Source of the DNA: Phlebiopsis flavidoalba | Lineage: Eukaryota > Basidiomycota > Agaricomycetes > Polyporales > Phanerochaetaceae | Assembly (NCBI GenBank): GCA_035772785.1 | Contig: JAOCPU010000027.1 | Location: 248,001 to 312,000, forward strand | Direction of reading: 5' to 3' | DNA length: 64,000 bases | In this document: positions 24,036 through 36,114 of the stretch, one piece after another | How the letters are laid out: every line of letters starts with the position of its first letter | Numbering within the stretch: position 1 is the stretch's first letter | The notes under the pieces: generated by a model | What the model saw: only the letters and a program-made list of their open reading frames with translations | What the model was told of the DNA's origin: nothing | Database searches by the model: none | Translations under genes and position numbers: made by a program

Positions 24036-25662
24036 CCGCGAAGGGCGCGCGAGCGGGGAGGCACTGCAAGGGCGGCAGTACGAAAAAATGGGGGCTGGGA
24101 GTTCTACCTAGGTCGGGGAGGGGACATTTATAAGTTCCTCTAGTGAAGCGCTCTTTGGGGGAAAACTAACCGATAGGGGCGGGTCTAAACTCCGGGAGGC
24201 TTGCGAAGACACATGGATCACGTGTGCGAATGCTGGGAGATTCCCGCGTAACAAGGCCTAGGGGGAGCATTGCCTTAGGGCGCGAGGTGACATCAAAACG
24301 ATTTGTGCTGTTGATGACAAGCCTCATTAAACGACTCGTCGGAGGCGGTGACTCGTAAAGCGCCTGGATCGCACTTGCCTGGACCTGCTGGGAGAAGCGT
24401 ACCTGGGGGAAACGACGCTAAACGGAGCAGACGCGGTCAGTTGTCAGGGTGCTAGCTGCGAGAACTCTAGATGCATTTGATTACGGAATACAATGAACAC
24501 TCTTTCTTGGTGTGATCATCACAGTGGGCGACATCGCTCCTCTCGCCTCTCAGTCTCGACGCGGCGGGATCCTCGCGATGCCTTGCGTGGACTTGCCGGG
24601 CGGATTTCTGTGCGCTGCGTAGGCCGTGGGGTCCGATGGGCGGGGTGGTGCTGGCGTGTGTGTGCCTGACGTGTGCCTCCGCTGCTGGCCCTTTTGGTTC
24701 GGCGTCGCGAGCTGTGGCCCATCGCCAGTCTATCGCGAGAAGCAGACGCGCGTCGCCATAAGAACGATATTACCTCTCACGCAGGGATAATGTGTGATTG
24801 TGTGTGGTGGTCGAGCTAGCGTGTCTGTGCGGACGACGGCGCGGAGCCAGCGTCAGTGGTGTTGGGTGTCGTCGTGCTCGGATCTGGACTCAAGAGCTCC
24901 GACCATAGGTGGCCAACGACTGCATCCACACTAGTGCAACCCCATCCAGCTGCCGCTGATTGAGAACGCATTGTTAGAAGTCGTGTACGTAACAGAACAT
25001 CAGCTGGAGACTGACATCGAAGTACCGGATCAGAGAGGACAATAAAGTAAAAGTTAAAATGAATAGAAGTAAAAAAAAGAAGGAGGTCACAAAATAGGAT
25101 AACATAAACAATTAAATAAATAAATAAAAACAATAAATACGTTCCGTAACTGCAAATCGATCCTCCCACTGCACCGGAATAAATGTAATATTTGCCCCGT
25201 CCGCTGTCCGCGCCGCGAGCCCTCGTCCCTCCCGCTACGCCTTATAACGCTCGCCTCCCATCGCCGAGTCCTGTCATCGCGCAGCAGTCACTATCAGTCA
25301 CCTAGCAGGGCAGCATTCCAACATGTCGATGTCTGTCGGAGGACGTGCCCTCTCTTTTGTATCGTCCCTCGCATCGTCCCACGTCCTAGTTGTCGAGCAT
25401 CGTGCCTTCAAGCATACAGCGCTAATTTTCGCTACACTTACCACGGATGCGCTGTCCTTGACAAACTATGCTGCGTCCGTGGCTTGCACACCCCAGTCAT
25501 GGGCGTCCGTATTGACGCAGGCGAATCTTACAAAAAATAGCCCAGTCAGTCGGTCAAAACCTTCAATATATGAATTAGCTAGAGTGCGGCGCTTCTCCCT
25601 GATGATATCAACACGAATCCTCTTAAACGTACAATGCCCACGACATCGGCAGAAGTCCATGG
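24036..25662. other. Unassigned stretch with an A/T-rich patch
   Basis: No gene is recognised. The segment 25058-25142 is A/T-rich on a background that is otherwise GC-rich, with runs such as AATAAATAAATAAA. A plus-strand frame at 25323-25772 starts MSMSVGGRALSFVSSLASS after a TATAA-like site near 25243; it overlaps the PRE8 3' end and has no domain, so I do not call it a gene. Confidence 0.4.
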
Positions 25663-26745
25663 TTACAGAGCAAGGTAGTCTCGGATTTCTCTCTTCTGAC
25701 AGCTTTCCGGAAAGTCGCGGCTTGTACCGCCCGGTTCCCTCCACCTTGCCCTCCTCCCAAGCTCCGACTTGACTGGGCAAACCGGGGGGGGGTGGGGACG
25801 ATGCCAATCTCTATCGTCTTCTCCGGTCCATCTGGCCCTCGAAACCTTCCTTGAGGGTCAGAAGCGCCGTGTGGATAGCGTCTTCGAGGCTGATTGTCGT
25901 CGTTGTAGCTGGAATGTCCCCATTGGCAGGCAAATGGCGAGAAGAACCCGAGTACGGACGTCCGGGAGGTCCAGATCAACCAGCCTGAACCTTGAGAGAC
26001 GTACCGTTTTCTCCACCAAAAACGTCTTCGCGTTAACCATGTTCTTCCCGATAGCGCTCTGCCTTCCCCACGCCCAGAAGGATCCCGATGGGTTTTCAAC
26101 CTGGTATAACATGGGTCCCCGATTTTGACGTCCCAACCTGCCACCCAAGAGCGAGACACCATAGGGCCGGACACCTCTGCGGCGCCGGTGAGAAAGAGGG
26201 GCCACGCTTCGCAATTCAGACGACGCACCCTGAGTGTGTTTGCTTGCTGCATGATGTTCGCTATCTCTTGTGTGAGAATTTTAGTTGGTGGGTACTCGCC
26301 GTGGATCTTCCAGTACGCCTGCGCACTTTCCTCGCTCGTGTCACGAGCACGCGTGGAAGTCGGAAGTCAGGACCCATTCCCGAGTACACGATGCCTATGT
26401 TTGGGGGCAAATGACGGGCGACCTTCTCGATCACGCCGTCGTCGATGAGGATTGACGAGGACTTGCGCTCTGTGGCGATCACGATGCCGTTCGACGCTGT
26501 GGAACAGAATAGCTGAGAATAAACGGGTTTAGAGGGCATATTCTCGTGCACGGTACACACCCTTGATTTTCCGAGACTTGTTGTTTCCCGATTGAGACGG
26601 CTGCCAATGCATGCTCGATTTGTACGAGCTTTCCGCTCGGGGAGAAGACAGTAAGCGAGTAGCTGGAAAACAGGTGAGATAAATGCAGTCAAATTGGGTC
26701 ACGACTGGGCCCAACCTGTATGCACCTCCACCGCCGCGTTGCCAT
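25663..26745 (-). CDS. PRE8: 20S proteasome subunit alpha-2 (PSMA2 / PRE8)
   Basis: An alpha-ring subunit of the 20S proteasome. The start near 26745 gives a very short first exon, followed by an intron ending tttccag. Then come YSLTVFSPSGK (about 26655), LVQIEHALAAVS (about 26630), a TTSLG block, an intron (gtgtgt ... ctcag), SNGIVIATERKSSSILIDD (about 26490), VARHLPPNIGIVYSGMGPDF (about 26420-26362), VLVTRARK, GVRPYGVSLL (about 26165), MLYQV.NPSGSFWAWG (about 26115), SAIGKNMVNAKTFL (about 26050), a TLKEGFEGQ-like block, TIEIGIV (about 25815) and a C-terminal FRK.LSEE..RDYLAL ending TAA at 25663-25665. The FSPSGKLVQIEHAL signature and YSGMGPDFRVL block are specific for alpha-2. One-base shifts lie near 26595, 26345, 26075 and 25690. 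It sits in a same-strand run with the peroxiredoxin and SSU72 but with separate promoters. Confidence 0.9.
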
Positions 26746-26920
26746 TGTGTCTGTGATGAGAGTGTTGTTGAGTGAAGGGGCTGAAGACGAGGTGAATGAC
26801 GCGTTTACGATAAACGCGCGTCGCTCAAGCACGCCCAGTACGATGGCGTCTAATATTCTCCCACGTGAATGTCATTCATGGTCTCACTAAGGAAGAGCGC
26901 ACCTCCCACGGGACATCGAC

Positions 26921-26962
26921 TCCCCCCCTCCCCCCCTACCCCCCCCCCCTCCCCCCCCACCT
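26921..26962. repeat. C-rich low-complexity tract
   Basis: A 42-base stretch of almost pure C, broken by single T or A residues, in the interval between the PRE8 start and the 3' end of the peroxiredoxin gene. Read on the minus strand it is a G-rich run that could form a quadruplex. It may lie in the PRE8 promoter, about 175 bases upstream of its start. Confidence 0.8.
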
Positions 26963-27354
26963 CGTGTTTACGACTGGTGGTGTGTTGAGATGTTTCCCGA
27001 TGATTGGTGAGCCCGAGATGCTCGATGACCGACCACGAACACCCTCTCGCCGAGCCTTTCGCTTGTGTAACTGGAAAATCGAGTATTTATTGAAAATACA
27101 CGTAAGTGTGGCGTTCGTAACGCGTTTGGATGATCGTCCGCGCAAGACCCGGACACGCAGGATGCTTAACTACTAAATAATATGTTGCAGTGCAAGACTT
27201 TCTGGCGGGGCTCTCATCCTTGGCGTTCATTCTCTTGCATTGATGCAATACAGTATTATTTGTACATCCTGAGCAGTTGTACATATTGCCGTCCGATACA
27301 GGTTATCGCAAATCGTACACACTGGACCTGTTTCATGGACGCGCCCATATCTAT

Positions 27355-28467
27355 TCAACCTTGAGAGGGAGTTGTCCTCAAGTTACGGCTGTAAAAATAC
27401 CCCGGTGAGCGTTCACAAGGCTGTCCAAACCACAGCAAAGCTTGGGGAAAGTAAAAAACCGCCGAACCTTTGTTGTCCCTGTGGACAGTGTGCTCCCACT
27501 GGGAAGAGCGTCTTCGCCTCCTCAGTAGAGACTGAGGGGTGGACAATCACGTCGTCGCCCTTGTTCCAGTTCACGGGAGTTGTAACGCGGTACTTGTCGC
27601 CGATTTGGAGAGCTGTACCCTTTAGTTAGCGTGTGACCTGCGCCCCGGATAGTTCGTACTCACAGTCAATGACACTACAGAGGCACGTCAGTACACGCTC
27701 GTGCGAAAATCACGGAGTATCACTCACCGAATGATCTCGTCGAAGTTGCGACCGGTAGACGCAGGGTAGGCGAGCATTAGGCGGATGGTCTTCTTGGGTC
27801 GATAATGAACACGTTGTGCGAATCTAGGCCACATAGAGTCAGTTGCGACCAAGAGGATGATCACCTTACGTACGGTGAAGGGAAGGCCTTGGCATCACGT
27901 TAGTTGCATCCTGCTCGCCATCCAACATGCGTGTCGTACAGGGTCGAGACTTTTGCGGTCTGCGTCCGCAATCTGTCAAGTGTCAACCGCCCGTGTAGCA
28001 AATCGCTCGATCAATTAGGACGCACAATGGGGAACTCCACGGAGGTGGGGCGCGAACTTGCCGCCCCATTCCTCGATGTCCTTGGCCCACTTGTGGTTGG
28101 TCCTCAAGGCCATTGGCCGAGATACCGTGATGACTTTCACATTGCGCTTAGCAAAAGTCAGGTGCTTCTAGACGGTAAAGGTTAGCACATTGTGGCGATG
28201 AGATAGCAACAAGCCGTAACCTGCGGGCGACCTCTGCAAGCTCGGTGGTGCAGACAGGGGTAAAATCGCCGGGGTGAGAGAATAAGACAGCGGATCGCTG
28301 CGATCATGGGGACATTCAACGATTGCAACCCAGAGAAGATTCACGGGCCTGAGCTTACCCATGAGTCGCCAATCCATTCGTGGAACTTGACAGTTCCCTG
28401 GGTAGTCTCTGCCACAAAGTCGGGGGCGGTATTTCCAAGACGGAGCGACCCCTTTTTTTTTCTGCAT
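27355..28467 (-). CDS. 1-Cys peroxiredoxin (Prx6 class)
   Basis: A thiol peroxidase reducing peroxides through one peroxidatic cysteine. Start at 28467; an A9 run right after the ATG puts the next residues out of frame, then [11 protein letters not shown] (about 28440), [10 protein letters not shown] (about 28390), an intron, [20 protein letters not shown] (about 28290-28230) with the peroxidatic Cys codon at 28250-28252, RNVKVI.VSANGLEDH (about 28140), DADRKVSTLYD (about 27965), GLPFTVR (about 27890), [15 protein letters not shown] (about 27770-27725), [20 protein letters not shown] (about 27605-27545), [16 protein letters not shown] and a last exon piece LRTTPSQG with TGA at 27355. The PVCTTE active site and the C-terminal [15 protein letters not shown] block place it in the Prx6/yeast Prx1 class, whose C-terminal arm is longer than in 2-Cys enzymes. 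Short introns at about 28360, 27700 and 27850 are clear. No mitochondrial presequence is evident. Confidence 0.92.
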
Positions 28468-28882
28468 GGTGGCTAGAAGTGTTGAGCTTGAGACGATAAG
28501 TCGACGGTTTGACGGGTGCTCGTAGGCACCAAGTTCGCCGTGACTTTATACCTAGAGCTCTCTGCACAACTCAGACCGGCGTGATCATGGAGATCATATC
28601 GCTGCCTTCGATCATGATCATCGCGTCTTTGTTCCCACCATATGCCCCCTTAGCTCTTACTTCAATGGGTCTTGACGGTCTCAATCATACTTCCGACTGG
28701 TCAAAACATTTTCATTACCAACAGTGCGACGGATCTCGCACATGCTCGGCCATTCTCGAAGTGATACAAGAAGTTGCTCAACAATTTCTTGAAAGCACGC
28801 CATCCGTCAGGAGGATGTCTAAACGCGACACACCAAGAAAGACACTAGAAAGACACCATCAAGTGAAAGAGTCCACAATCAG

Positions 28883-29700
28883 CTAGTAGTATGCTACGGC
28901 GTGGAGTAGACTGTGGGGGTGCTTTTCCTGATGTGCCTGCAGTATCCCATCGATTTCCTCGTCGATGTCGCTCGCACTTTCAATCTGTCACAAACCATTG
29001 GATGAGGATCTCGCGCCTAGATCAGGATCGTTCTCACCGCTGCAGCAAGGTCGGACAATGGCCTTTCCCGCGATATGCGCTGTCCTCGTGGTTGTCCCTG
29101 ATTTCCATGTTGATGACGTGCACCGGCTTATTGAAGTCCCCTCCGCGAGTTAACAGATCTACGATGGTTGGTGGCGAATATAAGTGAGGACACCGGTCAC
29201 AACGTCTCTCCGTCATAAGGTCGGTAATACTGGTACATACCGTCGCAAACAGCGTCAAAGCACCGTTTCCTCCGCACGTAATCACGATGTCGGCAACGGT
29301 TTTACTGTCCTGCCACGTTCCGGCGCGAGTTTGATTCGTCGGTTTCGGTCCAACATTTGCAAGAGGGCCATTTGCAGTATACCTAGAGTAAGCGCCTCGT
29401 CAGCGGAGACGACAGACCCCGTGGTTATATAGGGGGATCCACAGCCTTTGGTCCTGCGCCTGTAATTCTTCGTATATGTCGTTGTATGGTGTCCCGAACG
29501 AATAGATATGGGCTGTCAATTGCGATGGACCTGGTAACCGGACAGCAGAACCCGTGCCGTATGAAATTACGCGATAGCCAGCTTTGCTGTAGGCCACACC
29601 TTCATTGGTTGAAAATCAATACGGCGGGAAAAAGTATTACTCACGAGAGTACGGAAATGCACCTTCCCTCCATGGACCGATTCTAAAACATCTAACTCCT
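28883..29700 (-). CDS. SSU72: SSU72, RNA polymerase II CTD phosphatase
   Basis: Ssu72 removes phosphate from Ser5 of the Pol II C-terminal repeats and works with the cleavage and polyadenylation factor in the nucleus. Recognised blocks: NRSME (about 29685) just after an acceptor tttag, which is the end of the CX5R phosphatase loop; SKAGYRVISYGTGSAVRLPG (about 29595-29540); YSFGTPYNDIYEELQAQDQR (about 29505-29450); a CDAV-like block near 29245; RGGDFNKPVHVINMEIRDNH (about 29145-29085); and the C-terminus SASDIDEEIDGILQAHQEKH with stop at 28883-28885. The catalytic Cys should lie on an exon upstream of 29700; a VCAS-like reading near 29735 is possible but I cannot fix it or the start codon. Frame shifts near 29430 and 29060 break the gene. 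The assignment is strong because the GTGSAVRLPG and FGTPYNDIY motifs are unique to this family. Confidence 0.9.
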
Positions 29701-30888
29701 ATCAGCTTGGGCACAGTTAGGATGCGTTCGACCGCTGGCACTCCAGGTTGAAGGAGAAACTGACTTGATGGACTGGGCTTATCGTATAACTATGCTTACG
29801 CAAAGCAACGGTGTCCCTTACAATGATGGGGCTTACTGTATATTTGCTTCGGGTCGCCTGAAGGCTCGCGATGCAGGGTATTGTCTTTGAGGGATGTGTC
29901 TTGGATTGGCTGTGACAAATACAGATGGAATCTTGAGGTACCCAGCCCCCCATTTTTATCACGTCTTCTTGTCTACTGAGAACACTAGCGCGTTAGGCTT
30001 GAGGGTCACCGAGGTCTGATCTCCAGATCTACCGTGACTGGGTAGTTTTTAGGGCCACTAGTGGAGTGTAAGGGGCCCTGGGGAGCGAACATAAGATGGG
30101 GCCGGCGCAGGTTTGCTTAGTGTTGTGGTATGGGAGGCATATCACCTTATGTGAGGTGGAGGCAGGAAGTATGGTACTATTGAAGGGCCGGGTGGTTGAA
30201 ATCCTTGTTAGACGCTGCAGACGAGGACGTCTGTTCTCGCAATACTGTTAGTTTTGGTCGCGAGCTCTTTTGTGTGTATCCAATATGGATATGCCATACA
30301 ATAATGATATCAAAACATCATCCAGATGAATTTTGGCCAAACCGTGTTGAAAAGCGAGGGTAACAAGAATCAGGCCGGATCCTATGACACATAGAGTGTC
30401 CTGTCAATAATGTACCCATGCCGCTCAGACAACAAACGGTTTCTTCCGGGGAGTTGGTGTAAGCTTGCCCAATTTCCTGGCGATCATACACAGGGGAGCC
30501 GAATGACACAGAGTATTCCCCGGATGAGCACTCACCGAGAGCTCCGTAGCAGTAAGAGACAACCGAAAGAGAGTATGGTGCATGTGTTAATGGTCTCAAG
30601 GATCGTGGGTGTAGGTTTGTGAAACGCGTACAAGTCTGAGATCTGAGATCCGGCAAGGGCACCCGTGTCTTGATTCATTGATCCGACCTATCCATTAATT
30701 GGCTATTCGATCAAATACTCACACATATATAGCCAACCCCTATCAGGACCCCGACGGTGTTCGTCACAATCTTCACGAGCTACGAATCATCCGAATCTCG
30801 ACCGCCTATCTTCGTCGGGTACCGTGAGCTCACTCCCTTGCAGTTGGCACATACACGACGCGCTACTTAATCCCGTTTTCTCAGCACT
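29701..30888. other. Intergenic region, SSU72 5' end to F-box gene
   Basis: It should contain the SSU72 first exon and promoter and the F-box promoter. A minus-strand open frame at 30662-30318 has no recognisable domain. Nothing else is seen. Confidence 0.4.
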
Positions 30889-32442
30889 ATGTCGAACTAT
30901 GAAGCTTCGCTTTACAGTTCGTACCCCTCCTCCCGGATGAAATCGACGCAGCCAACGCGAGATTACAGAGCAGGAACCACAGCCGCCATTGCGGCATTGG
31001 AAGCCCAAATTAAGAATCTGACCTATGGCCAAGCGTTATTCAAAGCCGAGGAACCCCGCAAGCGCGACCACTACGCATCAACATCCGTAGATGCAAAGGT
31101 GTCATCACCCTCGCACGTCGCCTTCCAGAGGAGCTCTTGACGAAGATTTTTGAACATTGCGTCGCGGACGGCTGGACGAGGGCACCTATTGTTGTGTCTC
31201 ACGTCTGTTCCACATGGCGTAAGGCCGCTATGGCTCCGCTCGTGTGGTCGCGCATCTACTTGAACGCCGATAGCACTGCTGCCTTAGGGAGAACACGCTT
31301 CTGGCTCCAACGTGTCTGCGAAGTCACCATCGATATTGAACTGGTGGGCTTCGTGGCAATACACACTCGCTCACAGCTGGCAAAGATTACGATAGATCTG
31401 CTGTTGCAGTCGGTCGGCCGTCCCAAACGTCTGGCAGTCCCTCCGGACTTACACTATGGACGGACTTCTTGGACAATACCGCGTTCGCCATAACAACTTC
31501 ACACGTCCCCAGGGAGAACCCTTTCGCTAAGATCGAGAGTCGCAACGTGCTACACGAAGATGGCGACATAATGATCGCGACTTTTTTTTTTGCCCTAACT
31601 CTTTCATGCTTTTCACACCAGCAGCTTGCGCCCAAACTCTCCACCATACACTTCAGCTGCAATGTCTTCCCAGAAAGCCTCAGACTTCCTTCCCATATCA
31701 CCACGCTTGACCTGAAATGTGGACTGGGAAAAGAGTCCCCATCCATCAATACCCATGGCAAAAGTAGGCTTGGTAGACCTAGACTCAAATAGACTGCACC
31801 TAACCGTTTTCATATGCGCTCTCATCACAGACTTCCCTGGTTCTACAACACTCAGAAATTGGCACGACGGGATCAGAGCCGATCGCAGACTTGAACTTTC
31901 GCAAGGTTTACCGAGCTGCCTCATATTAATGGACCTAGTGACCGTGAACGGAATACTTGTGCTCTCCGCGCGAGTTTAACCTGCGTGAGTTACGCCTTCT
32001 GTCGCATGTTGAGAAAGGAGGACAGCAGTCAACCTTAGCGCGATTGCCTTTAGTGCCCATTGTCGCTATGTCCTAATTCAGAAGCTTTCTTTGCGACGCA
32101 GCCAGCGCTTCTCTTGGAGTCCACTGGGCTGCATACGAGATAGTTGTGATCTGCCCCCTATTGTGGCGCCTTTTGATTGTGGACTGTTTACCGCACGGTT
32201 TATCCGGAGTTTACGGCAACACGAACTGCACGAAGAAGGTTCCATCTCTGCCGATTACACATAAATCCACTAGGGGGGTTTCTCGGTCCGAGTGGTTGGG
32301 GGGAGGCACTCAAACGAGCTTCTTAATTGTCCGAAACACTGACTTCAGCTGGGATGTCGGTGGTGCAGCCACACTTGTGGTCACGTGGACGCAAAGTAGT
32401 TTAGGATCGTTCAAGAACATTTTCGACGACCAATGTCAATAG
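30889..32442 (+). CDS. F-box protein with leucine-rich C-terminal region
   Basis: Substrate adaptor type found in large numbers in Agaricomycetes, probably for SCF ubiquitin ligases. The N-terminus MSNYEASLYSSYPSSRMKS leads to a coiled-coil-like helix with AAIAALEAQIKNLTYGQAL (about 30990). The F-box follows, LPEELLTKIFEHC (about 31125-31163), then VSHVCSTWRKAAMAPLVWSR (about 31195-31253), the typical I.VS.VC..WR..A...P.LW pattern. A probable one-base shift or short intron near 31085 joins the two parts. The rest alternates frame: RFWLQRVCEVTIDIEL, LSTIHFSCN, RLPSHITTLDLKCG, DLVTVNG, LRELRLLSHVEKGGQQ and SLRQH segments, resembling irregular leucine-rich repeats, with a final in-frame stop at about 32440. 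Substrate unknown. Confidence 0.78.
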
Positions 32443-35400
32443 ACCGGCGTACGACTGATGGCCAGTCTTAGGCATTGTATGTGGAACCGATCACGCGAAA
32501 TGGGGAAAATAGTAACTGATTGCTAATTACGTGATGAGAGAACACATAACAGTGTCGGGCAGCTGGCCAGAGTTTGGCGAAGGAACGGATGCGCTTGTTC
32601 GGTCGCGAGGGGACGATTATTGTAGTTATGCGTCTGGCTTCCCCCTCACCTGGGTCATCATTGTGACAATGTCAATAGGGTAAACTTTATTCTAGGATGT
32701 TAGACAGTGACTGAAGCAGAGAATGCGCGCTTAACCGATACAGACACACGTCTGCGACAGTCCGACATCTAGGTCCCACTCTGTCGCCCCAGAGGAGGAA
32801 CCCAATATCGTATGTGAATTTTAGTGATTTCGAAGGTGCTCTTCAAACCATCCCTAATAAACCAAGTGATACCTGATCCGTTCCATTTGTTTTCGGTGAC
32901 ATACGATTTGTACAGTATCCAAGACCACGAATAGTGGTGCTAGCCAATCTGTACTATTAACAAGCCTCGGGTAAGCCCGGATCTGTGCGCCTGAGGTCAT
33001 TCGGGGATGACGTACTGGTATACAACTTCGCAACTTGATCGCCCGATCGACGTCCCATTGGTCGTTGTTCGATCGACTATCCAGTGACGACAGACATTTC
33101 AGTGAGGTCAGTATATAACCAGGGACACTTTTTCGATGGTCCGTTGCGCACGTTCAACTTTGACCGTCCAACTTCTAACCAACACCAATGAACAACGCTT
33201 CTCCGTGATAACCGTTGACAAACGCACTGGAGCACATCGCTTGGTTGTAACGTGGATTTGGTTTATGAGGCGAAAGAGCACGAGTCTTTTCGGTTCCAAC
33301 GCAAGATCCCGACCTCAACCGAGAAACCTCTTGGCAAATCGTGTTACTGGGTGTGTTCTTGGTGGCCATAGGCGCTAACGACACTGGCTCTCCCAGCCAT
33401 CTGCGCGTATGCTGCGCCACTGTCTTCAACTCCCTTTCTGGGCCTAGTGCAAGTCAGAAAGTGGTACGACCGACGTTGTAAGTCAGAGATCAAATCAGGA
33501 GCTCAATGTCTCGACTCCTATGGCTCTGTTAAACTTGGCTAGTGTAGTCTATACTTGGGATCATAGCGGGTCGCAGTTTTGACCCATAGTAGCACTACAA
33601 CACGACTCGTTCGGGGAGAGCTCAGCGTCGCCTGGACAGCTTCGATAGTGTGCAGATCAATAGCTGCTTATAAGCGTCAGGGCTCCTGTAATGGACTGCA
33701 CATCGGATGGGTCCTCGACGGTGACATTTGTCCGAGGTAATGTTTTGTATCAATCTAGCAGATTAATGGATCAGCTGAACGTTTCAGCAAGTATGCGGTT
33801 TATAGGTGGGGTCAAACAATTTGGAACGTTCACTTTGTAGCTCACATGTACCCGTCTTTACTTATTCCTACCCTATTCATGAGAAGAAAGGCTTCGCAAG
33901 ACTTCGCAGCCCTCACACGGTGGCCCTGCGTCTGTTGCGCAGACATTCGTGTCATGCAAATCCTCTCGAGAATGCCAAACCTGTGTACGCCCCGGGGGAA
34001 AACCCAAATTCAGGGAGTGTTATATGGGATGGAGATCGACTAATAAAACACGAGGTTATGATGACTTTCCCTCATACGCTCCGTGACGTTTGTGCGTAGG
34101 ATCCCATAGTGCCTCTGGATCCTTTACTCCATGGTTTGCTGTAGGTTTATGGTCCCCCCCGCCAGACCACATATTAGTGGCTAAGCAGTCTACGGTTTTG
34201 TGCTCGACGCCAAATTACCAAGCCGCCACCTAAACGGTGCCGATAAACCAGTCCTCGCGTTGTCTGTTCACCCCTGTACAGTAGATACAGATCGGTGGAT
34301 ACAGAGTGCGGTCGGACTGATGTCGTAATGGTCGACTCTTTCGTAAATAGTGATCCTCGTAGGCGTGGGAGGCAAGTTTCTTTCGGGCATGGACTCTTGC
34401 GTCCTGTAGGGCTGGCCCAGAGGACTGTGTACTTTTCGTGTGGCTCGCAATCCGGACCGCAACATATTATCTTTGAAGTCAATTTTTGGAAAAGTACTAG
34501 GACCTAAGGTTCGGTGTGTCTTATCGTAGCTATAGCGATTATCGATAATTCTAGCTAACTTCTGGCAAGACTCCTTTTGTGATTGCGATGGGCAACACAT
34601 ACAACTAATTCGGAGCCCGATGTTAACTACCACATTCAGAGAGACGGGCACAGGACCATGCACAAAGTGTTGAGCTTGGTACACAAAAAACGGAGAAACT
34701 TCCTCGTAACTGTTGTTTCGCACTTATACCGAAGAGATTCCTCGAGGAGGAAGAGGAAGATTTTCAATTGGTGCCATGGTTTCGGGGGAGATAGTAGACG
34801 CTGATGCAATAGCTCGTCATCTCTCCCATCGTTCAGTCGGGCAGTTGTCACACGAAACATTGCGACTAAGTGTTATTGAATATTTTTGCGCCGTGTTTTG
34901 TGAGGCAGTTTCCGGTCTGGATGTTTCAACATAGTGCATGTATATTCATCGGGGCTGAGAGTGGCGTGATAGGGTTAGACATGTATATATGAGAATGCAG
35001 GCCAATACGCATCTATCTGCCAGAAAGATCGGGGAGTCCTTTAAAACATCGGCCAACCGCCCGAACGATTTGCACGTAGTTGGTTGAGTTTGCGCAAAGC
35101 CGATTGTGCTCAAGGCACATACATACAAGATTTTCAAACTCATTTGGGTTACCTATGATCGCGCTTGGAGTTGAGCAAAAGAAGAGAATTTGCTGAGCTG
35201 ATTAGGGAACTGATAAGTTCATATGGATGTAATCTCAATGCTCATCAGTGAAAGAGAGAAAAATCTTATGCCCGCCCGAAGCCCGGGCGCCCCAGGCCCT
35301 CAAGACTCTCGAGTTCTCGTGGATCGCGAGGCTTGAAGTTCCCATGTTGCAACGAGAATCCTGGTCTGTTGATGGGGGTTCAAAGACACAGAATCACAGA
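32443..35400. other. 3 kb without a recognised gene
   Basis: Frames are short on both strands. Weakly protein-like fragments are a plus frame at 33136-33378, a plus frame at 33806-34099 and a minus frame at 34723-34268, none with a motif. Given how badly known genes nearby are broken, a disrupted gene could be hidden here. Confidence 0.4.
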
Positions 35401-35483
35401 GGCGCTACCAGGGCTGCGAACCTGGTTTTGGGCAATTTGGTTTGCAGATAATCCCAAGTGATAACCACTACACTTATAGCGCC
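35401..35483 (-). tRNA. tRNA, probably Gln (CUG), with short intron and indels
   Basis: The 5' acceptor strand GGCGCTA (35483-35477) pairs perfectly with TAGCGCC (35407-35401). An A box reads AGTGTAGTGG with one extra A before it, giving the D-loop AGTGGTTA. A T-arm has CCAGG/CCTGG stems and a TTCGCAGC loop, which is one base longer than normal. The anticodon stem TGGGA/CCCA encloses TTATCTG followed by an AAACCAAAT-like insert, read here as a CTG anticodon plus an intron of about ten bases. At 83 bases it is about eleven longer than a standard tRNA, which suits an intron after the anticodon. The extra bases in the D and T arms look like the same one-base insertions seen in the protein genes. 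Amino-acid identity is tentative. Confidence 0.7.
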
Positions 35484-36114
35484 ATGGAGTGCACATAGCA
35501 CTGGCCCAAGACATTATCAATTATGTTTACATTTTATTCGACGCAAAACCCGCCAAAAGCATGTATATCTGTGGGCTAATTGTGGCGCAAATGTAGGAGT
35601 GACCCATCCTTGGAATTGCAACGCGTGTAACCACCATCCTGACACACACGTCCTCATGGAAAAGGGTGGATTGCTATCTTCGCCTCGGCGCTAATGCAGT
35701 GGCCTCACAATTGATCAGATTTCATTCTGTGTGTTGCCCATGACCCTTTCCACTTGCGACATATATAAGACTCTTGATTTCAGCGTAGCGGATGGTGCGT
35801 TAATGGAGGAAGCTTTACATCGCAGCAGGACTGGGGGACGGGTGAATTTTAGTTCGCCCTCAATTTCAAACCTGAGCTTTGATGAGTTTATGGAAGTCAC
35901 CACGGTTTGCGCGCCACGGATGTTGATATCAGACGCCGGTTGTGCGTCCGCGTGGGGGCCTTCGTCTAGTCGGGATACTTTTTCCCGAGAATACGCGACT
36001 GCACAGTTCCTCAGCCACCAAGAACGCGCTAAGCGCTGACGTAGCGGACGTGAGCTGTGCAGCCGGCAAGTAGCGAGGCTCATCGCCCTCAAGACCCCTC
36101 TCGACAGCGTCGCC
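35484..36114. other. RPL29 upstream region
   Basis: Contains a plus-strand open frame of 102 codons (35731-36039, starting MLPMTLSTCDIYKTLDF) and an overlapping minus frame of 160 codons. Neither has a recognised domain. The 76 bases before RPL29 are presumably its leader. Confidence 0.35.

Noticed and set aside
25323..25772. A 149-codon plus-strand frame after a TATA-like site
   Set aside because: It overlaps the PRE8 C-terminus on the other strand and shows no domain.
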